Shown here one piece after another: positions 34,337 through 42,817 of a DNA stretch of 64,000 bases. Location of the stretch: positions 1 through 64,000 of the forward strand of contig MGTZ01000020.1 in the NCBI GenBank assembly GCA_001799715.1. Direction: 5' to 3'. The notes under the pieces are model-generated. The model saw nothing but the letters and a program-made list of their open reading frames with translations, made no database searches and was not told the DNA's origin. This DNA comes from Elusimicrobia bacterium GWB2_63_16 (lineage in GTDB: Bacteria > Elusimicrobiota > Elusimicrobia > Elusimicrobiales > UBA9959). The translations under genes and the position numbers were made by a program. Position 1 is the first letter of the stretch. Each line of letters starts with the position of its first letter.

Positions 34337-35971
34337 TTATTGAGGCAGCACCACCGGCAGGCGGCCGGACGGGACCAGGCTGCCGGTGAGTATCTCCCCC
34401 GCGGCCGCCATGGAGGGGGCGGTCATGCCGTAGAGGGCGATGGCGCCCGGCGCGCCGGGATAGGAGGCCAGGTCGTAGGGGTTCATCAGGCTCAGCAGCA
34501 CCGCCGGCTTGCCGGAGTTGATCAGCACGTTGATGGCGTCGCGCTGGCTGGCGTTCTGCGCCCCGGCCCACTGGAAACTGCCCAGCACCAGGATGTCCGC
34601 CTCGGCGGCCGCGCGGGTTATCGTCCGCAGTTCTCCCTCTTTAAGGCCTATGCCGAAGAAATACTGGCTGGTCTCGTAGCCGGCCTCGAGCAGCGTGCGG
34701 TAGAGGTGTATAGAGTTTTCGGCGAAGCGCTGCGGCGAGAAGATGATGACCGCGACCTTCTTGCCTTTGGGCAGGGGCACCAGGCCGCCGGACCTGACCA
34801 GGGTCACGGCCCGCCGCGAAAGTTCGCCGGTCACGCCGAGGTAGGCCTTGTCGAAGGGGGAGGGTGTTTCGGCCGCTTCGAACAGGCCGGCCGCGCGCTT
34901 TGCGGCCAGCACCTTGTGGTAGGCGTCGTTCAGGCGGGTCTCGTTGATCTCTCCCGAGCGCACCTGCCTGGCTATCTCGCGCACGGCCGCGCGGGGATCG
35001 CCGCGGCCGATGAGCAGCAGGTCCGCGCCGGCTTTGAGCGCGGCGGCCGCGGCCTTGCGCACCGGCAGGCGCAGGGTGATGGCGCGCATGTCCAGGCTGT
35101 CGGTGACTACCAGCCCGGCGTAACCGAGGTCCTTCTTGAGCAGGCCGGCCAGCACCGCGCGCGAGAGGGTGGCCGGCGCGGAGTCCAGCGCCGGGTAGCG
35201 GATGTGGGCGGTCATGATGGCCGGCACGCCCAGGGCGATGGCCGCCTTGAAGGGGACCAAATGCGCCGTGTGCAGTTCGGCCGTAGAGATGGAGATCTCG
35301 GGCAGGGTCTTGTGCGAGTCTTTCTCTGCCGCGCCGTGCCCCGGGAAATGCTTAGCCACGGCTATCACGCCCGCGGCCTTGAGGCCGTTGATGATGGCGC
35401 CGCCCAGCCGCGAGGCCGCCGCCGGGTCTGAACCCAGCGAGCGGATGCCGATGATGGGGTTCTTCGGGTTGGTGTTGATGTCCAGCACCGGGCCGAAGGC
35501 CATGTTGATGCCGGCGCGGCGCAGTTCCTTGCCGGCCAGGTAGAACAGGGAGGCGGTGCCGTTCTCGTCGTCGGCGGCCCCGAGCATCATGTTGGTGGGG
35601 AGTTCCAGCAGGCCCAGCGTGGTGGGCACGTACACGCTGCCGCCCTCGTAGTCCACGGCTATGAACAGCGGCGTGGCGAGCGGGGAGCGCGCCGCGGCGG
35701 CCTGCAGCGTCTCGCTGAGCTTGCGGGTCTCCTCCAGGGAGTAGGAGCCCCACTGCAGCTGTATGCCGCCCACGCCGGAGGCCGCGGCCGCGGAGGCCAC
35801 GGCGATGTCGGAGGCCTCGGTGGAGACTATCAGCAGCTGCGCCGCCTTCTGCTCTATCGTCGGCTCGGCGGCCAGGGTTGCCGGCAGCAGCAGCGCTCCC
35901 GCCAGGGCGCTTGCGAGGCGGCCCGGCCCGCGGGCGCGCCCGGCTGCGTCTGCGGCGGAGCGGGGCGTCAC
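34337..35971 (-). CDS. GH3-family beta-N-acetylhexosaminidase-like hydrolase, exported
   Basis: A 544-residue glycoside hydrolase of family 3. After a short signal-like segment (LASALAGALLLPATLAAEP) the TIM barrel shows FIAVDYEGGSVYV, VAKHFPGHGAAEKDSH (the NagZ-type KHFPGHG and His loop) and VVTDSLDM with the nucleophile aspartate. A C-terminal alpha/beta sandwich (about residues 385-544) follows, as in longer GH3 members. The likely substrate is a beta-GlcNAc linkage in peptidoglycan or chitin. The GTG start overlaps the TGA of the VWA gene (GTGA). Operon partners are the VWA protein and signal peptidase I. Confidence 0.9.
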   Translation of the reverse strand: MTPRSAADAAGRARGPGRLASALAGALLLPATLAAEPTIEQKAAQLLIVSTEASDIAVASAAAASGVGGIQLQWGSYSLEETRKLSETLQAAAARSPLATPLFIAVDYEGGSVYVPTTLGLLELPTNMMLGAADDENGTASLFYLAGKELRRAGINMAFGPVLDINTNPKNPIIGIRSLGSDPAAASRLGGAIINGLKAAGVIAVAKHFPGHGAAEKDSHKTLPEISISTAELHTAHLVPFKAAIALGVPAIMTAHIRYPALDSAPATLSRAVLAGLLKKDLGYAGLVVTDSLDMRAITLRLPVRKAAAAALKAGADLLLIGRGDPRAAVREIARQVRSGEINETRLNDAYHKVLAAKRAAGLFEAAETPSPFDKAYLGVTGELSRRAVTLVRSGGLVPLPKGKKVAVIIFSPQRFAENSIHLYRTLLEAGYETSQYFFGIGLKEGELRTITRAAAEADILVLGSFQWAGAQNASQRDAINVLINSGKPAVLLSLMNPYDLASYPGAPGAIALYGMTAPSMAAAGEILTGSLVPSGRLPVVLPQ

Positions 35972-37566
35972 TTGTCGAACTTGTAGCCGCGCGTCACGGC
36001 CTGCCTGCGTATGGAATCGATCATGGCCTTGTCCAGCGTGGAGGCGCCGGCGGCCTTCTTTTCCTCGGCCGCGATATGGGCCTTGCGCTGCGTCTGCAGG
36101 CGGGCTATCTCGGCCTGCAGCTTGCGGCGCTCGGCCAGCTTCTGGTCCAGATATTTTTCGCGCTCGGCCTTGCTCATCTTCTGCAGTTCTTCGGGCAGGC
36201 TCTCGGTCTTGAGCTGGTCCTTTTTCATTTTACCGCTCTCCAGCGCCGAGACGGCGTCCCAGGAGGAGTCGGCCTCGGCCACGGCCGGGGCCGCGTTGGA
36301 CTGGTAGGCCGCGCGCTCGGCGGCCACGGAGGCGCCGGCGCCCATCACCTTTGAGAACACGCTGCGCTTCTCTTCCATCTTGTTCCTGCCGGAGGCGCCG
36401 TAGGCCACGTAGGTGTCGTTGAGCTGGCTGCTGAGCTGCGCTATCCGGTCGTCCTGCGGGGCGGTTACGGCGTAGTCGGCCGCGCCCTGGTCTATATTGG
36501 TGAAATCGCCCTCGGCCAGGTCGGCCCCGGACTTCCACTGCGTGGCTATGCCCTGCTGGCGGGGCCCGCAGAAAATGGTGTTGACGAAGATGTTCTTGGC
36601 CTTGGCCTTGGCCACCGCGTCCTGGAACGGCACGGCGCCCTGCGTGAACGGCTCGTTGCCGGCTATGAAAATGACTTTATAGACGTCGGACTTGGGGCTC
36701 CACTTGAGCTCCTCCACGGCGGTCTTTATGGCCAGGCCGCAGTACTCGTCCCCGCCGTTGGTGGTGAGGGCGAACAGCTCCTTGGCCACGGCGTCGAGGT
36801 CGGTGGTGAAAGGCATGACCTGCCGCAGCCAGCCTTTTTCAGCGCCCAGGCCGGAGTTGCCGTACTCGTAGAGGGCCACCTCGATGCGGGGCCTGGACCC
36901 GCTCTTCTCGGCGGTGACCAGCTCGTTGACGATCTTCCAGAGCTGGGTGCGGGCCTGGTTGATCAGGCCGTCCATGGAACCGGAGGTGTCCAGCAGTACC
37001 GCCACCTGCACCAGCGGCTTGGAGCCGAAGTCCTGCGGCGGTTTTACGGTAACCGCGGCGGAGTCCTTCCAGGTGCGGCGCACGGCCAGCGAGGCCGCGG
37101 CCAGGATCTTGCCGGTCTCGGTCTCCACCGCTCGGGCGTTGACCTCGGTCTCACCGTCGGAGAGGTCGTTGAGCGTACCTGTTACCACGGCGTCCGCCCC
37201 GAGCTGCTTACCCAGCTTGCGGGCGGTCTCCTCGTCGATGGCGCCGGAGGCCTGCAGGTTGAGCTCCTCCATCACTTTCTTGAGCAGGCCGCGCTCGACC
37301 AGGACTATCTTCTTCTTCTGGGCCAGCAGGGTGGTGAGGCGCTCCTGTATGATGACCGGCCCGTCGGAGGCCTTTTCGCTGGTGTAGGGGAAAGCCAGGA
37401 CGGCCAGCTTGAGGCCGGGCCGGCTCTTAAGGCCTTTGGCCAGGCTGTCGGCGAGGTCCGAAAGTTCGCGGGTGGCGGGCGCCTGCGTTTTGGCCGGGGC
37501 CGCGGAGACTGCCGGAGACGGCGCGGCCAGGCCGAAGATGATGGAGAACGCGAGGATCTTGCTCAT
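35968..37566 (-). CDS. Exported VWA-domain protein with CsgG/FlgO-like N-terminal domain
   Basis: A 532-residue protein with a signal peptide (MSKILAFSIIFGLAAPSPAVSA). Residues about 35-165 resemble FlgO/CsgG-type domains: LKLAVLAFPYTSE, LTTLLAQKKKIVLVERGLL, LGADAVVTGTLND. A von Willebrand A domain follows (about 185-400) with the MIDAS motif LLDTSGSMDG and later threonine and aspartate positions. The C-terminus (about 440-525) is a charged helix rich in Lys, Glu and Arg, predicted coiled coil. It should sit in the periplasm or outer membrane and may bind partners in a metal-dependent way. The start follows an AAAGGGG site. It heads the operon with GH3 and lepB. Confidence 0.85.
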   Translation of the reverse strand: MSKILAFSIIFGLAAPSPAVSAAPAKTQAPATRELSDLADSLAKGLKSRPGLKLAVLAFPYTSEKASDGPVIIQERLTTLLAQKKKIVLVERGLLKKVMEELNLQASGAIDEETARKLGKQLGADAVVTGTLNDLSDGETEVNARAVETETGKILAAASLAVRRTWKDSAAVTVKPPQDFGSKPLVQVAVLLDTSGSMDGLINQARTQLWKIVNELVTAEKSGSRPRIEVALYEYGNSGLGAEKGWLRQVMPFTTDLDAVAKELFALTTNGGDEYCGLAIKTAVEELKWSPKSDVYKVIFIAGNEPFTQGAVPFQDAVAKAKAKNIFVNTIFCGPRQQGIATQWKSGADLAEGDFTNIDQGAADYAVTAPQDDRIAQLSSQLNDTYVAYGASGRNKMEEKRSVFSKVMGAGASVAAERAAYQSNAAPAVAEADSSWDAVSALESGKMKKDQLKTESLPEELQKMSKAEREKYLDQKLAERRKLQAEIARLQTQRKAHIAAEEKKAAGASTLDKAMIDSIRRQAVTRGYKFDK

Positions 37567-37711
37567 ATCTGTTACCCCTTTGGCTTTGCCGGGAACGGCC
37601 GGCTTTATGGAATTTAGAATACAAAATATCCTGCCCGGTTATACAGCGGGCTGCGGTATTGAACGCGCGCCGCTAAAAAAGGTATTTTCATTGTATGAGC
37701 AGGGGGAGACC

Positions 37712-38725
37712 ATGACCAATACTTCGCTGAGAACCGCGGCCCTGGCCGCCGCGCTGGCCCTCGCCGGCTGCGGCAAGAGCGGCCAGGACGCTTACCGGCA
37801 GACTTCGGCCATCATGAACGTGCCGGCCCAGGTGATAGTCTACGGCGCCGACGAGGCCGCCGGCAAGGCCATAGCCGACGCCGTGCTGGGGGAGTGGAAC
37901 CGCATCTCCGGCGAGTTCAGCTTCAGCGACCCCTACAGCGTGACCTCGCTGGTCAACAGGAAGGCTTACGGCGAGTGGGTGAAGGTGGACGCCGAGTTCA
38001 TGGGACTGCTGCGGCTGGCGCTGGACTATTACCGCCTGACGGACGGCGCCTTCGACATCACCTTCGCCCCGCTGTGGCCCATCTGGAAAGAGGCCGCCTC
38101 CACCAAGAAGATGCCGGCCAAAGAGGACATAGAGCGAGCGCTGGCCACCATGGGGTCCAATAACATACAGGTGGACCCGGCGCGCCTGATGGTGCGCTTC
38201 TCCAGGCCGGTGCAGATCAACCTGGGCGGCATATTGCGCGGCTACTGCTTCGTGCGGGCCGCCGAGCTGCTCAGGCAGATGGCCCCGCCGTACCCGGTGG
38301 AACTGCGCCTGGGCAGCAACATGCTCGCCTACGGCCGGCGGGACTGGGAATATTCCGTCACCGACCCCTTTAACGATGACAAATCCTTCGGCTCTTTCTC
38401 CTTCGGCGACGGCGTGCTGATGTCCTCGTCGGGTCGGGAGCATTTCGTACAGATAGAGGGCAAGCTGTACTCCCACATGCTGGACCTCAAGACCGGCTAC
38501 CCGCTGGAGGATTTCTCCAGCCTCGTCGTCTATTTTCCCAAGCTGGAGAGCGAGAGCTTCCTGGCCTCGGCCGTGCTGGCCGTGATGGGCAAGGAAAAGG
38601 CTCTGGGCATAATCGGCAAGATGAAGGGCACGGCGGCGGTCTGGATAGACGGCTCCGGCAAGGAGACCGTGCTGGTCAACGAAGGCAGCGGGGCGAAATG
38701 GAGCAAGGCGCGGCGTCTCTTCTAG
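37712..38725 (+). CDS. apbE: ApbE-family lipoprotein (FAD:protein FMN transferase-like)
   Basis: A 337-residue lipoprotein with lipobox ALAGC near residue 20. ApbE features are TDGAFDITFAPLWPIWK, INLGGILRGYCFVRAAELL and SHMLDLKTGYPLEDFSS. ApbE proteins attach FMN to threonines of Rnf/Nqr-type proteins. The usual Mg2+-binding ADALAT-type segment appears as ESFLASAV, with serine where aspartate is expected, so activity is uncertain. The ATG after an AGGGGGAGACC site is right for the lipoprotein signal; the ORF in the track starts 101 codons too early. No Rnf or Nqr genes are nearby. It is divergent from the VWA operon. Confidence 0.87.
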   Translation: MTNTSLRTAALAAALALAGCGKSGQDAYRQTSAIMNVPAQVIVYGADEAAGKAIADAVLGEWNRISGEFSFSDPYSVTSLVNRKAYGEWVKVDAEFMGLLRLALDYYRLTDGAFDITFAPLWPIWKEAASTKKMPAKEDIERALATMGSNNIQVDPARLMVRFSRPVQINLGGILRGYCFVRAAELLRQMAPPYPVELRLGSNMLAYGRRDWEYSVTDPFNDDKSFGSFSFGDGVLMSSSGREHFVQIEGKLYSHMLDLKTGYPLEDFSSLVVYFPKLESESFLASAVLAVMGKEKALGIIGKMKGTAAVWIDGSGKETVLVNEGSGAKWSKARRLF

Positions 38726-38739
38726 GCTTTCGTGGCGTG

Positions 38740-38770
38740 AAAAAACCCCGGGACCTCCCGGGGTTTTTTC
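38740..38770. terminator. Bidirectional terminator between apbE and the asparaginase gene
   Basis: AAAAAACCCCGGGA and TCCCGGGGTTTTTT form a near-perfect palindrome; both sides supply T-runs for the convergent genes. Confidence 0.92.
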
Positions 38771-38785
38771 TTTTGCGGGCCGCGG

Positions 38786-39274
38786 CTACTTCACTTCCTC
38801 GAACTCGCCCTTGGGCTTGTTCTTGCGCACGTTGTTCCAGTTGAAATACCTGCCGTTCATGGCGATGTAGACCCCCGGGGGGAGCACCTGCGCGAAGGAC
38901 AGGGCCGAGCCCAGGTTGAACATCCCGTCGGAAGAGCCGAACTTGTAGGGGATCATCGCCCCGGTGAGCACCACGGTCTTGTCCGTGATGCGCCGGCCCA
39001 GCAGGGCCGCCGTCTCCGGCATGGTGTCGGTGCCGTGCGTGATGACGATATGCTTCTCCCTGGCGGCCAGGCACTCCTTAAGGATCCTGGCGCGGTGGGC
39101 GGCCGTCATGAAGAGGCTGTCTATCATCATCAGCGTCTTCACCTTCACGGGCACGCGAGAGCGGCCCAGCGCCAGCATTTCGTGCAGGTGGGACTTGCGG
39201 AAGAAGAGCTCGCCGTTGAGCTCGTTGTACTCCTTGTCGAAGGTGCCGCCGGTGATCAGTAGTTTGATGAGCAT
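38786..39274 (-). CDS. Short asparaginase-domain protein
   Basis: A 162-residue protein equal to only the N-terminal domain of L-asparaginases. It has ITGGTFDKEY with the nucleophile Thr, ITHGTDTMPETA with the second Thr-Asp pair, and KTVVLTGAMIPYKFGSSDGMFNL, where the conserved Lys lies. The C-terminal domain, which completes the neighbouring active site in full-length tetramers, is absent. It ends in a tail KNKPKGEFEEVK and has a clean start and stop, so it looks like an intact member of the short family rather than a fragment. It follows the M18 aminopeptidase gene after a 43-base gap with a strong hairpin. Confidence 0.88.
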   Translation of the reverse strand: MLIKLLITGGTFDKEYNELNGELFFRKSHLHEMLALGRSRVPVKVKTLMMIDSLFMTAAHRARILKECLAAREKHIVITHGTDTMPETAALLGRRITDKTVVLTGAMIPYKFGSSDGMFNLGSALSFAQVLPPGVYIAMNGRYFNWNNVRKNKPKGEFEEVK

Positions 39275-39283
39275 AAATCAGCC

Positions 39284-39307
39284 GGGGAGCGCCGCGGGGC
39301 GCTCCCC
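39284..39307 (-). repeat. Perfect hairpin upstream of the asparaginase start
   Basis: GGGGAGCGCC-GCGG-GGCGCTCCCC, a 10-bp stem ending nine bases before the asparaginase ATG, within the M18-asparaginase gap. No T-tract. It occupies the place where a ribosome site would be. Confidence 0.6.
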
Positions 39308-39317
39308 GTACCCGGGG

Positions 39318-40757
39318 TTATTTCCTGCCGTCCTTGAGGAAGGCCAGGTAGCCCTTGTAGGCCATGTAGATGTCCAGCTTGCCGGCCAGCTCCATCGGCG
39401 CGTGCATGGAGAACAGGCCCACGCCGCAGTCCACCACCTGCATGCCGTAGCGGGCCATGAACTGCGCGATGGTGCCGCCGCCGCCCTGGTCCACCTTGCC
39501 CAGCTCGCCGGTCTGCCAGACCACGCCGTTCTTATCGAAGATGCGGCGTATATGGGCCATGAACTCGGCCGAGGCGTCGGAGGAACCCGACTTGCCGCGG
39601 CTGCCGGTGAACTTGGTCACGCAGACGCCGTGGTTGATGTGCGGCGTGTTGCGCTTGTCGGAGACCGAGGGGAACATGGGATCGAACAGCGCGTTGACGT
39701 CGGCCGACAGCATCCAGCTGTTGTGCAGCGCGCGCTTGAGGGTCAGCTCGCTGTAGGAGTCCGTGGTGAGGTTGAGCAGTTCCGCGGAAGCGTTCTCGAA
39801 GAGGTTGGAGGCCATGCCGGTGGCGCCGACGGAGCCTATCTCCTCCTTGTCGCAGAGCAGCACGCAGGAAGTGTATTCCGGCGTGCCCTTGAGGTCGAGG
39901 ATGGCCCGCAGGCCGGTCCAGGCGCAGACGCGGTCGTCGTGGCCGTAGCCCAGGATCATCGAGCGGTCCAGGCCGGCCTCGCGCGGCGCGGCGGCGGGTA
40001 CCAGCTCCAGCTCGGCCGAGAGGAAGTCGGCCTCGGTGACGCCGTATTTCTTGTGGAGGATGGAGAGGATGTTGTGCTTGACCTTCTCCTTCTTGTCCTT
40101 GTCGGAGGTCGGGATGGTGCCGGCCAGCACGTCCAGGCCCTCGCCGGTTATCGCTTCGCCGATGGTCTTCTTGTACTGGTCGGCCGCCAGGTGCGGCAGC
40201 AGGTCGGTGATGCAGAGCACCGGGTCGGCGGGGTCTTCGCCGATGGCGATCTTCACCTTCTTGCCGTCGGGTTTTACGAACACGCCGTGCAGCGCCAGCG
40301 GGATGGTGACCCACTGGTACTTCTTGATGCCGCCGTAATAATGGGTGTCGAACAGGGCCAGCTCGGAATTCTCGTAGAGCGGGTTCTGCTTGAGGTCGAT
40401 GCGGGGGGCGTCGGTGTGGCCGCCGACGATATGCATGCCTTCGGCGAGCGGCTTTTTGCCGACCACCACGGCCATCAGGGTCTTGCCCTCGCTGGAGCGG
40501 TAAACCTTGTCGCCGGGAACCAGCCTGGCGCCGGTCTTCTCGTACTGGCGCATGTCCTTGAAGCCGGCGGCTTCCAGCAGCAGGATGGCCTCGTCGCTGG
40601 CTTCGCGCTCGGTCTTGGCCTTGGTGATGTACTGCAGGTAGGCCTGGTTGACCTCCTCGCAGTGCTTCAGTTCGGCGGGGGAGATCTTTTCGTAGCCGTT
40701 CTTGGTGGCGTAGGTCAGCCCGGATGCGGGGGCGGTCTTCTTAGCGGTTTTTTTCAT
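39318..40757 (-). CDS. M18-family aminopeptidase
   Basis: A 479-residue cytoplasmic zinc aminopeptidase of family M18 (aspartyl aminopeptidase-like). Metal ligands are in VGGHTDAPRIDLK, LGYGHDDRVCAW, LLCDKEEIGSVGATGM with the catalytic glutamate pair, and FSMHAPMELAGKLD. It removes N-terminal residues, probably acidic or neutral ones, from peptides. The ATG at MKKTAKKTA follows a GGAGGAT site; the ORF in the track begins 47 codons earlier in a non-coding part. It is followed by the short asparaginase gene, so both may release free amino acids. The N-terminal Lys/Thr-rich segment is an extension before the core. Confidence 0.94.
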   Translation of the reverse strand: MKKTAKKTAPASGLTYATKNGYEKISPAELKHCEEVNQAYLQYITKAKTEREASDEAILLLEAAGFKDMRQYEKTGARLVPGDKVYRSSEGKTLMAVVVGKKPLAEGMHIVGGHTDAPRIDLKQNPLYENSELALFDTHYYGGIKKYQWVTIPLALHGVFVKPDGKKVKIAIGEDPADPVLCITDLLPHLAADQYKKTIGEAITGEGLDVLAGTIPTSDKDKKEKVKHNILSILHKKYGVTEADFLSAELELVPAAAPREAGLDRSMILGYGHDDRVCAWTGLRAILDLKGTPEYTSCVLLCDKEEIGSVGATGMASNLFENASAELLNLTTDSYSELTLKRALHNSWMLSADVNALFDPMFPSVSDKRNTPHINHGVCVTKFTGSRGKSGSSDASAEFMAHIRRIFDKNGVVWQTGELGKVDQGGGGTIAQFMARYGMQVVDCGVGLFSMHAPMELAGKLDIYMAYKGYLAFLKDGRK

Positions 40758-40836
40758 TTTATCCTCCAAAAGTTGCGCGGAACCGGGTTTTTGCCGGCCT
40801 TTACATATTACCATTTTGCTATCATTTAAGCCTCCG

Positions 40837-42045
40837 ATGAACGACAAAAAATACGCCAGGGGTGTGCTGCTGCTGGTTTTCGGCCTCAGCCTCTTCAATT
40901 ATATCGACCGGCAGGTGCTTTACGCGGTATTCCCGCTGATAAAGGCGGACCTGCGCCTCTCCGACGCGGAGCTGGGCTTCCTGGCCTCGTCGTTCATGAT
41001 AGTCTACATGTGCTTCGCGCCTTTCGTCGGCTATTTCGGCGACCGGGTGCGCCGGCCGCTGATCATAGGCGTCAGCGCTATCTTCTGGAGCCTCTCCACG
41101 CTGTTCAGCGGCCTGGTGAAGAACTACGGCCAGCTGATAGCCACCCGCTCCGCGGTGGGCATCGGCGAGGCGGGCTACGGCACCGTCTGCCCGTCTTTCC
41201 TGGCCGAGTGGTTCCCGCTGGAGCGCCGGGCGCGCGTCATGGCGCTGTACGCGCTGGCCATCCCCGCCGGCAGCGCCGTGGGCTACCTGCTGGGCGGTTT
41301 CCTGGGCCACCATTTCGGCTGGCGCAACGCTTTCTTCATCGTGGCCCTGCCCGGCATGCTGCTGGGCGTCATAGCGCTGTTCCTCAGGGAGACGCCCGAG
41401 AAGAACGCCCGCACCGAGCATATCGCCTTCTCCGGCTATTTCGCGCTGTTCAAGAACCGCACTTTCCTGCTGATCTGCCTGGCCCAGTCCATCGGCACCT
41501 TCTCCGTGGGCGGCCTGGCCGCCTGGATGCCCTCGTATTTCGTGCGCACCTTCGGCGTGTCGGTGGCCAAGGCGGGCTTCCTGTTCGGCGCCATCACCGT
41601 GGCGGCCGGCCTGCTGGGGAATTTCGCCGGCGGCTGGGCCGCGGACTGGCTGCACAAGCGCACCAAGCGCTCTTATTTCATAGTGGGCTATATGAGCTTC
41701 TTCCTGAGCATCCCGTTCGGCGTGGGGGCCATCATGGCCGACTCGCTGAACCTGTGCCTGGGCCTGATGTTCTGCGCCGAGTTCTTCGTCTTCGCCTACT
41801 CCGGCCCCTACCACGCCGCCATCGTGGAGGTAGTGCCGGTGACGATGCGCTCCATGGCCTTCGCCGTGGACATCTTCATCATCCACGCGCTGGGCGACGC
41901 GATCTCGCCGTTCCTGCTGGGCGTGGTCTCGGACGGCGCCGGCCTGCCGTTCGCCATGTTCCTGGCCATGATCTACCTGCTCGCGGGCGGCTTCATCTCG
42001 ATAGCCGCCGGCGAAGCTTATAAAAAGGACTTTCACGCCGCATGA
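40837..42045 (+). CDS. MFS transporter, spinster-like subfamily
   Basis: A 402-residue permease with 12 spans. FNYIDRQVLYAVFPLIKADL is the typical first-helix region of spinster/glycerophosphodiester-like MFS proteins, GYFGDRVRRPLIIG is the loop 2-3 motif, and SAVGIGEAGYGTVCPSFLAEWFP in pieces is characteristic (VGIGEAGYG). The ATG MNDKKYARG is used; no Shine-Dalgarno site is seen, while TATCAT lies 11 bases upstream. Its last four bases overlap rluA (ATGA). The substrate is unknown; the subfamily moves organic anions or lipids. Confidence 0.88.
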   Translation: MNDKKYARGVLLLVFGLSLFNYIDRQVLYAVFPLIKADLRLSDAELGFLASSFMIVYMCFAPFVGYFGDRVRRPLIIGVSAIFWSLSTLFSGLVKNYGQLIATRSAVGIGEAGYGTVCPSFLAEWFPLERRARVMALYALAIPAGSAVGYLLGGFLGHHFGWRNAFFIVALPGMLLGVIALFLRETPEKNARTEHIAFSGYFALFKNRTFLLICLAQSIGTFSVGGLAAWMPSYFVRTFGVSVAKAGFLFGAITVAAGLLGNFAGGWAADWLHKRTKRSYFIVGYMSFFLSIPFGVGAIMADSLNLCLGLMFCAEFFVFAYSGPYHAAIVEVVPVTMRSMAFAVDIFIIHALGDAISPFLLGVVSDGAGLPFAMFLAMIYLLAGGFISIAAGEAYKKDFHAA

Positions 42046-42695
42046 ACCCACTGGACCTGGAGATAGTAAGAGAGACCGCCGACCTGGTGGTGGTGAACAA
42101 GCCCTCCGGCCTGCTGACCATGCCGGCGCGCGGCGACCTGGCCAAGGCCAAGCACCTCGTAGGGCTGCTGCACCAGCGCTTCGGACGGGTCTTCGTCGTT
42201 CACCGCCTGGACCGCGACGCCAGCGGCCTGATCATGTTCGCGCGCAACGAGGCCGCGCACCGCTACTATTCGGGCCTGTTCGAGACCCGCGAGGTGGAGA
42301 AGCATTACCTCGTGGTCGCCGAAGGGAAGGTGGCGGAGAAGCGCGGCGAGATCGACAAGCCCCTCAAGGAGCGCGGCTCGGGGCGCGTCTCGGTGGCTTT
42401 CGACGGCAAGGCCTCGGTCACGCGCTACGAGGTGCTGGAGCGGCACAAGACCGCGACCATCCTCGACGTGTCCATCGCCACGGGCCGGCGCCACCAGATC
42501 AGGGCGCATCTCTATTCCATCGGCAACCCCGTGCTGGGCGACAAGCTCTACGGCGACGCCGCCAAGCAGGCCAGGTACCCGCGGCTGATGCTGCACGCCT
42601 GGCGGCTGCGGTTCAACGACATGAAGACCGGCAAGCCGGTGCGCCTGGAGGCCGACCCGCCGAGGGATTTCATGGGCGTGCTGAAGGTGATATAA
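42042..42695 (+). CDS. RluA-family pseudouridine synthase
   Basis: A 217-residue RNA pseudouridine synthase. VVNKPSGLLTMPAR opens the catalytic domain, HRLDRDASGLIMFARN holds the catalytic aspartate, and GRRHQIRAHLYSIGNPVLGDKLYG is the C-terminal hallmark. There is no N-terminal S4 domain, which fits the shorter RluA/TruC-like members. The RNA target (rRNA or tRNA) is not certain. It overlaps the MFS gene by ATGA and is followed by a terminator with a GCAA loop. Confidence 0.94.
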   Translation: MNPLDLEIVRETADLVVVNKPSGLLTMPARGDLAKAKHLVGLLHQRFGRVFVVHRLDRDASGLIMFARNEAAHRYYSGLFETREVEKHYLVVAEGKVAEKRGEIDKPLKERGSGRVSVAFDGKASVTRYEVLERHKTATILDVSIATGRRHQIRAHLYSIGNPVLGDKLYGDAAKQARYPRLMLHAWRLRFNDMKTGKPVRLEADPPRDFMGVLKVI

Positions 42696-42718
42696 TAAAG
42701 TCTGTACCTCTCACGCTT

Positions 42719-42743
42719 AAGGCATCCGCAAGGGTGCCTTTTT
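42719..42743 (+). terminator. Terminator after rluA
   Basis: AAGGCATCC-GCAA-GGGTGCCTT with TTT; one T-G wobble in the stem. Confidence 0.85.
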
Positions 42744-42817
42744 GCTTGGCGGCGGCGCGGTGAAACTTTTCCGCCCCGGGCGCATCTTATATCACCGGGG
42801 CGACAAGGAGCGAGCAT

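Noticed and set aside
37409-37711. N-terminal extension of the apbE ORF
   Set aside because: It overlaps the divergent VWA gene; the lipoprotein signal and ribosome site fix the start at 37712.
38786-39274. Asparaginase as a truncated pseudogene
   Set aside because: Start, stop and all N-domain motifs are clean and the length fits known short asparaginase-domain proteins.
40800-40825. TTTACA...TATCAT as a sigma-70 promoter of the spinster-like MFS gene
   Set aside because: The spacer is only 14 bases and the -10 is 11 bases from ATG; not good enough to list.
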